A stretch of 64,000 bases of DNA from Liriodendron chinense (Eukaryota; Streptophyta; Magnoliopsida; Magnoliales; Magnoliaceae). Under the pieces are notes generated by a model. That model ran no database searches. It was not told where the DNA came from and saw nothing but the letters and a program-made list of their open reading frames with translations. The first letter of the stretch is position 1, and every line of letters starts with the position of its first letter. Below are positions 56,949-64,000 of this stretch, piece after piece. The translations under genes and the position numbers were made by a program. The stretch spans positions 11,209,344-11,273,343 of the forward strand of contig ML058484.1 in the NCBI GenBank assembly GCA_003013855.2, written 5' to 3'.

Positions 56949-57838
56949 TAAATTGATGTCCTTAGCTGTGGCTGGTTGGCGGACTATTGTGGATAGGCCA
57001 TCCCTCATCCGTATGCAAATTCTCATGTGCAATTATGGTATGTGTGGGATCTGTAGCTATTTTAGCTGGACCATGTGGGTTAGATCTTTTGGCTTAAAAA
57101 TCAAGCTTCTGGTCGGGTTGGGTCCAGGATAAGGTAAAACCACCAATTTAGCTTTCCCAATTTGAAGGGAAATGGAGCACATCATTCAGTGAAACCATTG
57201 ACTAAGTACCACTCATAGTTGTTTTCTCCAAGAAAAAAAAATTAATAACCTGAGCTGGTTCGTAAGCATGCGCGACTGTGGACATTATCTGATCAAAGAA
57301 AATTCAACAGTCTTAAATCAGCATACATAGGTGAATCAGGCGTGAAGAGTTGCTCAACCACTGTGATTTCCATGTAATGATTTATCTAAACTGGTTCCTA
57401 AGATCTGGACAGTTTTCTAATTTCAGCTAATACGTTCACCATGAGTCTATTTCTGAATGGTTGAGTATTAACCATGCTATACCAGAGTATCAAATGAGTC
57501 CTCGATGAGATTCAAATTATAACTTAGTAGAGTTGTCCAATGTCTATTATTTTTAGCTTATATAGTCTATCAATGCAGTTGCCCACCGGATCAACAGTCC
57601 CGATTACATAGTCAAATGGCACTTGATAAATTTTGATCCCTGATCGTCCTATGTTTTAAATGTCAATTTGACAGCCAGATTTTTTTTTTATTACTATGTT
57701 AAGAGAGTGGTAGACTGAGTGAAGATAACCTCATTTCAATACTGAGGTCCTGATATCAATTCCCAACGTGGAGGGTGGCTAACATTGAAGTGTGACTAAC
57801 AAGTGCGGGTGTGTACTAACAGTGGGATGTGTGTACTA

Positions 57839-57877
<39 letters not shown>

Positions 57878-58248
57878 ATATGATTAGAGGGCGATATCTT
57901 CAGTGCGAATATGGTCCTCTTTCTCTTTTATTTAGTTGGGCTGAGTAAAATACTACTACAAGCCAAACCCCTCTTCCTGAATATTAACATCTGAGGGATA
58001 AAACTTGCATTGACAGGGGGGGGGGGGAAATGAAAAGAAAGGAGAGGTGAAATTTCTACAGAATTGAAGCTCGACCTTACGCTAAAGTAAATTGGCAAAT
58101 ACCCTAAAATAAGTTGGCAAACCGGACAAATGGATAGCATGGATACACAATGCATACATCGAGGTGGGCCCCAGGGCCAGTGCTGCACCAACCTGACTAC
58201 GTCCAAAGGTCCAAGGATGCAACTAATCCACATCCCACTCACTATTAA
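56949..58248. other. Intergenic, nothing recognised; (GA)n at 57843-57873
   Basis: Plain sequence apart from a (GA)n microsatellite and a short G-run at about 58017-58027. No coding signal that I can support. Confidence 0.4.
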
Positions 58249-59425
58249 GGGCCTGTTTGCTTTTCAAATTCTTGTATAATACAAAGTAAATAAGTCATCA
58301 CTATCATTTCAAGGTGTTTGTTTAAGTAAAAATTAAAGCTTATAAATCAAGAGCCAAATATACTTATAAAGACAAATAAAACTACCTATAGTAATTTTTG
58401 GGTGAAACAAACCATCGTAGCAAGCTTATCATTGCAGTTGATCCATGTCTCACTCATCACAGAGGGTGTGTTTGGTTTTCAATTTCTTATGTAATGCAAA
58501 GTAAATAAGGTATCATCGTTATTTCAAGGTGTTTATTTAAAAAAAAAATATTGGAATTATAAATCAAGAGTTGAATATATTTGTAAAGACAAATAAAAAG
58601 GCAAATAAAACTACCTATAATAATTTCTGAGTGAAACAAACAATTGTAGCAAGCTTATCATTGCAGTTAATCCACATTCCACTCACAACTAAGGGTGTGT
58701 TTGCTTTTCAATTTCTTATGTAATCCAAAGTAAATAAGTTATCAATATTATTTTAAGGTGTTTGTTTAAACAAAAATTAAAACTTACAAATTAAGAGTCA
58801 AATATACTTGCAAAGTCAAATAAAAGTACATATATTAATTTCAACAGTCCTAGCAAGCTCATCATTTGAGTTAATCCTCATCTCACTCAATACTGAGGGT
58901 ATGTTTGGTTTTCAATTTCTTGTGTAATGCAAAATAAATAAGTTGTCATTATTATTTCAAGGTGTTTGTTTAAATAAAAATTAAGGCTTATAAATCAAGA
59001 GTTAAATATACTTGGAAAGTAAAATAAAACTACTTATGGTAATTTCTCAGTAAAACAAACAATGGTAGTAAGCTTATCATTTGATTCTCATCTTACTCAC
59101 TACTAAGGGCGTGTTTGGTTTTCAATTTCTTATGTAATGTAAAGTAAATCAGTTATTATTATAATTTTAAGATGTTTGTTTAAATAAAAATTAAGACTTA
59201 TAAATCAAAAGTCAAATATGCTAGTTAAGTATAATAATTTCTCAGTAAAACAAACAATGATAGTAAGTTCGTCATTGCAGTTAAATGCAAGTTGTAATCA
59301 TGAATAAATGCATGCAAATAAACATTGATGACAAATTACTTTATCAACCGTAACTATAGAGTAAATCATCACCCCATTTTATCCATTTACCTTGCAATTG
59401 GAAAACTTGGAAAACCAAACACCCC
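58249..59425. mobile_element. Tourist-like MITE whose 5' part is repeated five times in tandem
   Basis: It starts GGGCCTGTTTGCTTTTCAA and ends GAAAACCAAACACCCC, an inverted repeat, with TAA on both sides (58246-58248 and 59426-59428). Units starting with the 5' terminus recur at 58249, 58464, 58693, 58897 and 59107, about 204-229 bp apart. Each internal unit also ends in a copy of the short flanking sequence TC(T/C)CACTCA. Confidence 0.85.
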
Positions 59426-62400
59426 TAACTTTTAATGCATCCAGTGGCTATAAAAACTCAGTACCAAAAATATCACAGCGGATTGGTGAGGTCCTCTAGT
59501 GTGGCAGGTCACACGGTGCCATGAATGTGGACCACTTGCAACCTTCTCTTTTTCTAAACCGTTCATTCATATGGGGCGGTTCACTTGATGAGTGGACCAG
59601 ACTGATTTTTGCGTATGGTCATCATCACGGTGGGCCACGTTATGAACCACTCAGATGTCTCACACACTTGCTAGTTTCACACGTTAGTGGGTGTTTCCCT
59701 GGGGCCCACCTCTATGTATGTGTTGTATATCCACGTACACCACAGGAAACAATGGTCAATAGACCTGGATGGATGAAGGATAGACACAAATATTTACTTG
59801 ATCCAAAACTTTTGTTGCCCCATGAAGCTTTTAATGGTAGTCATTCAATCCCTATTGTGTGGCCCACTTGAGATTTAGATCTGCTTTATTTTTGGTACTA
59901 TGTTCTAAAATGATCTTGAAAAACTGATGCACAGCTTGGATATACAACACATACATTACAATTAGGGGTGTCAATGGGCCGGCCCTGGGTAGGTCTCGGC
60001 CCTGATTTTACACTGTTTCGGCCGGCCCTATTCAAAAATTTGATTTTTCAGGACCAGGCCCGGCCCATTGACAGCCCTAATTACAATGGGCCCCACGGAT
60101 TGCGTACTGAGTATCACAGTACACGCTATAACGTACTGAGTAAACTCTGTGGGGATCAGATTGATGTATGTGTTTTATCCACACCGTTCATCCGTTGTAG
60201 CATCTCATTTCAGATTATGAGCCTAATATCAAAGCATATCCAAATCTCAAGTAGGCCACACCATAAGAAAAAGTGCGAACTTAACGCCTACCATTGAAAA
60301 CTTCTTGGGGCCCACAGAAGTTTTGAATCAAGATGATATTTGTGTTTTCCCTTCATCCTTGTCTTACAGGTTGATGACAAATAAACATCATTCTCCAAAA
60401 AGGTATTAACAGTGGACGTCATCATCCCCACTGTTTCCTGTGGTGTGGTCCACTAGAGCTTTGGATGTGCTTCAATTTTGTGTTCATGCAATAAAATGAT
60501 GTGGATCAACGGATGTACGGCGTGGATGAGACACGTAAATATTCATCTGCTTCCCCATCGACAATCTATAGCAGGGGATGGTACGGTAGACCCGGACCGA
60601 AATTATATTCATCTCTCTATCCTACACATGGCTGGTTGATGTATTAATCGGGACCGTCCATTTGGATTCCCCATGGAAAATATTTTATAGATTGGGTTAT
60701 CCTAGCCATCTGATCGGTGCCCTTCAATGGAATACTAGAAAATAGAACCGTTTAGTGATAAACACAAGTGAAGAAAATCGGTAGCGAGAATTATCTCAGA
60801 CGTTTGATGTTTAAAACATGGGCCATCCATTATAGAACCCACTTAGTTAACGGTCCATATTGAACCATCTTGTGGAGTTCAGAGAGATGGCTCTACCCTA
60901 CCATTTCTCTTCGTATCCATTAAAAAAAATAGAAAAAAAAAAGTCTTGCAATAATTCAGGGCTGATTCTACTAACTATCAAGTAGAATGCCATCCATCGG
61001 CCCAAAACTCATATGGTGCGCATATTGTCTTTCAATCTGGACCGACCAACGAATGGGCCACCTCATGGATGGACCAATAGTAAATTTTTTTGGCTTTTTC
61101 CTCTAGATAGAAACTTGATATATGGAATTCTTTTTTGATCGTTGATTTAACTCTTCTTGATGTTATAGATAGTTATTCATTTTAGATAGGCTCAATTTCA
61201 GGATATGGACCATCTAAAAGGGATCTAACTAATTGGACGGATCGGATCCATCTCCAAAGTGCATCAATTAGGATTATAGAAATTGATATTTGATATAATT
61301 TACAAACTGGATTGTACAGACCTCGAATCTGGACCATAAATATTTTATGTCCACCGGATTGGTAGGAGCACCAGATTATTATTCTCTACCCAATCAATGA
61401 GCGTCTAACAGATGGACGGTCCAGATCCACTGATCCGTGTGTATATCGTGATGAGCGGATTCTAAAATGGTAATATCACGAACAAAAAACGTGTCTCACA
61501 GTACTGGTTTCACTGACGTCTGGACCACCAAATTACCTGGTCATGCATTCGTTGGGTCATCATCAGGTGGGTCCCACATTCTAGAATAGCTTGATCTTCC
61601 ATCCTAGCTGGTATGGTGGACCTTTGAACAGGGATCGTCCATCGGTGGGACCCACTATGGATGGGCTGTAGTGCAGAAACGGCACCAACCATTATCAATT
61701 AGCTTGAGATTAACGGCCATTATTCAGTGAGCAAAATGACGGCTTGAATCGTCCGGTGGTTGTGGTTGCAAACTGGAGCTACATGTGGGACCCATGTTTC
61801 CAGTGGGACTAATGGTTCGGTGATCCAAGCCGTTGATACTATTGGTCTCCCGGTGGATGGCCCAGGTGCTGAAAACTTGCAAGATAGGAAGATTATAACC
61901 ATAGAATATTTGGCCTTTATTGGTTGAACGGCCTTTGTTGGATACGTATAGAAAGGTTGAGGGTATTTTTCATTTTGATCAATGGACCATTTACAGCGAC
62001 GCTCGTTACGTCAACGGTTTGGATCAATGAACAACGGGCCCCACTTTCACAAACTGAAAACCCGAAGTGCACGGACGCGATGTATAATCCGAGCACTGTA
62101 TGGTGACTGATCACGTCCGTTCGAACGTAGTGTAATGACCATAAGCTAGAGATGTGTGGGGCCCATCAGTGAATTTTATTTCGAATCCAAACCGTTAATC
62201 TGGTGATTCATCGTATTTTCACCGTACATCTCAGGAATCACCCCGATCAAAGACTTATGCGGGACAAACCACCGTGAGAAATCTACAATCACGGCTAAAA
62301 CCTGTGGTGTGGCCCACTTGAATCTTAAAATGAAATGAGTTTTGGTCTATCCGTTTCTCCTGGTGCGTAATTTCCGGCTTGAGTTCTGCAGTAGGTCTGA

Positions 62401-62800
62401 TTTTAAGATCCACGCCTAACATGGGTGGCCTATGAAATGGACGGGTTGGATGGCACTTAAACATCACCGTGGACCACACAGCTCTCCAACATGTAGTAAT
62501 TACCATTCCTACGTATGTGATGATTCCCCTCATATACCACTTCGCCGAATCACGTGACATTTCAGGTCCACTAAGTGGACGGCTACGATCCACCGATCCA
62601 TTAGTTCTTAAGACACACGTGGGATGGTGCAGCATAATTTCTTACCGATGGTCCATCTAGCCGGCTTCCATCCAGATAGACGGTCTATATCATTCCATCG
62701 ATTTTCCTCGCTGACCGTCGCCGCGGGACACCAAAGCCCATCCCCATAACGAAATACCCGAATCCGTTGCGGAGTCCGATTCCATCTTCATTTCTACAAC
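59426..62800. other. Intergenic; dispersed GTGGGCCC-type element copies
   Basis: 59620-59960 and about 60120-60560 are diverged copies of the non-coding element also seen near 880-1260. 60600-62800 has no gene that I can support. Its right end is presumably the promoter of the gene starting at about 62809. Confidence 0.45.
59963..60079. mobile_element. Short hAT-type MITE built of CCGGCCC words
   Basis: Terminal inverted repeats TAGGGGTGTCAATGGGCC and TAGGGCTGTCAATGGGCC (one mismatch); exact 8-bp target duplication ATTACAAT (59955-59962 and 60080-60087). 117 bp. Confidence 0.9.
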
Positions 62801-62808
62801 TCTCTCTC

Positions 62809-62850
62809 ATGGCGATGACTGCCGATCTGCAACTCGTCCGATTCTCGTAG
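62809..62850 (+). other. Upstream ORF before the unrecognised gene
   Basis: A 13-codon frame, MAMTADLQLVRFS, right after a CTCTCTCTC pyrimidine patch. A second upstream ATG at 62903 (MNRERGGVSETRSNEEQ) would run across the first junction and stop soon after it. Confidence 0.35.
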
Positions 62851-62942
62851 CAAAAGGCTCTGATACGCGTGTGCGTAGTAGCTCGCAGGAGCTTCTTCCA
62901 CCATGAACCGCGAGAGAGGAGGAGTTTCAGAAACTCGATCCA

Positions 62943-63206
62943 ATGAAGAACAGGTACCCGCCAAAAACAGAATCAGGAAGAAATTGAAACCCTGCTTTTT
63001 TTTTCTTTTTTTTTTCAAATCTTGAATTTTTCTTTTTTTCTTTTTACGTTTTTTTTTTTTTTTTGTAATTTATTTTTGAAAGATTTTGTAGAAATTGGAA
63101 AGAGCATGAACTCGATCGTATTCGTCGAACAATGTATGAGAATGATTTTGGAGGAGTGGTGGATAGTCTGCGGATTACTGAAGTGAAATTGCAGTCCTTC
63201 ATTGGG
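62943..63206 (+). CDS. First two exons of an unrecognised gene (partial)
   Basis: Exon 1 is taken as 62943-62953 (ATG AAG AAC AG, donor GTACCC) and exon 2 as 63092-63206 (acceptor TTTTGTAG, donor GTATAT). Joined, they give 42 residues in phase: MKNR, then NWKEHELDRIRRTMYENDFG and GVVDSLRITEVKLQSFIG. The second exon has the composition of a real soluble protein and follows a T-rich intron tract. I do not recognise the family. The alternative start at 62903 gives an early stop after splicing, so 62943 is preferred. Later exons would lie beyond 64000 or in 63207-64000, where I found none. Confidence 0.4.
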
Positions 63207-64000
63207 GTATATGGATCGGTGGTGGTATAAGATCCACTTCAAGATGTAGGGCATACAATTGATTTTGGCAATGGATGGTTCTCTTTTTATCTAAAGAATG
63301 ATGTCCGCCAATCGAAAGATGGACTTGAACTCAAACCCGTTGAGTGTTCTATGATTTTTTATGTTGGTGGATTGAATATTGAGGGTGTTTTTAGTTGGGC
63401 TTTCGTATTGAACGGTTCCGATTGCCTGATCACATGGCTGACTGGTTCTGGTTGAATGTGAATTCACTTCGGTAGTTCACTTGCCCGCCGGCTGGTAGTC
63501 TGGCCTCTGAAATTTGATGAATTATTTGATACTCTGGCAGAGCGTGATAGTTGATACATGGCCACTAAGAAATCATACACATGGATATGATCACTCAGTC
63601 AAACCAACTAAATTATGGAACCCACTGTTGCGAATTCAAAGTCCCAAAATCAGATTGGTTGAACATTACTAACCGTTCATGTGTAGACACTTGGGCCATT
63701 GGATACTTCTCATTTTAACCTTCCAATAAATATCCTCCAATCCAATACTCAGATAATCGAGTAAGAATGTTTTGTTTCATGATACATCTAAATTCTAAAC
63801 TGGGATCTGTAATTTGGACAAGTAACTTCTAAGTAATTTATAGGTGGCTGCATATCATCAGTCACACTTTGCCAGAGTATCGTTCACCTGAAATTTTACT
63901 AGACAAAGGATTTCAATCACAGTGTGACCTACCTCTTTAGTGGTTCTCATCATCCACAGACATGGCCTAACTGGTGGACCCTGCAGACCGTTGAATTCAC
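63207..64000. other. Probable intron of the unrecognised gene
   Basis: Follows the donor at 63207. No further exon identified. Confidence 0.3.

Overview
This window is plant nuclear DNA. It carries one gene I can identify with certainty: a complete, apparently intact SNF4/KINbeta-gamma gene on the + strand, encoding the gamma-type regulatory subunit of the SnRK1 energy-sensing kinase. It has 13 coding exons between 10211 and 55698. I placed every exon by splice sites, reading phase and similarity to the known plant protein. The joined coding length is 1482 nt (493 aa), every junction keeps phase, and there is no internal stop. A second gene, not recognised, seems to begin at about 62809 and runs off the right edge. 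The organism is an angiosperm with a TE-rich genome and large introns. Dispersed elements built of GTGGGCCC-like words make me think of a magnoliid-type genome, but that is only an impression.

Layout. 1-1394: no gene, one degenerate dispersed element. 1395-8336: a decayed Ty1/copia retrotransposon with three LTRs; one hAT-type MITE sits in its gag region and another in its middle LTR. 8337-9650: promoter region with five CACGTG cores. 9650-10210: probable leader with seven short upstream ORFs. 10211-55698: SNF4. Four introns hold 40.2 kb of the 44.0 kb of intron sequence. Intron 3 (12.5 kb) contains an antisense copia split by an antisense L1-type LINE, an inverted-repeat element and MITEs. 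Intron 6 (11.5 kb) contains a three-level nest of LINEs, a long sense LINE with an RRM-like ORF1, and two terminal-inverted-repeat elements. Intron 9 (12.3 kb) contains an antisense LINE split by a hAT transposon that is itself split by a non-autonomous hAT. Intron 11 (3.9 kb) contains a LINE, then an RTE-type fragment split by a Tourist-like MITE that contains a hAT MITE. Introns 4, 8, 10 and 12 are only 73-137 bp and clean. 55699-62800: intergenic MITEs, including a Tourist-like element whose 5' part is repeated five times. 62809-64000: start of the unrecognised gene.

No transposon here has an intact coding region: every retroelement and the hAT transposase is broken by stops, frameshifts, deletions or insertions. 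I saw no tRNA, rRNA, CRISPR or bacterial-type feature. I found no convincing new multi-gene system. The most unusual things are the word-saturated hAT elements (seven insertions with exact 8-bp target duplications), the nested LINE with an apparent 5' inversion, the long-TIR MITE with a nested palindrome, and the uORF-rich leader of SNF4.
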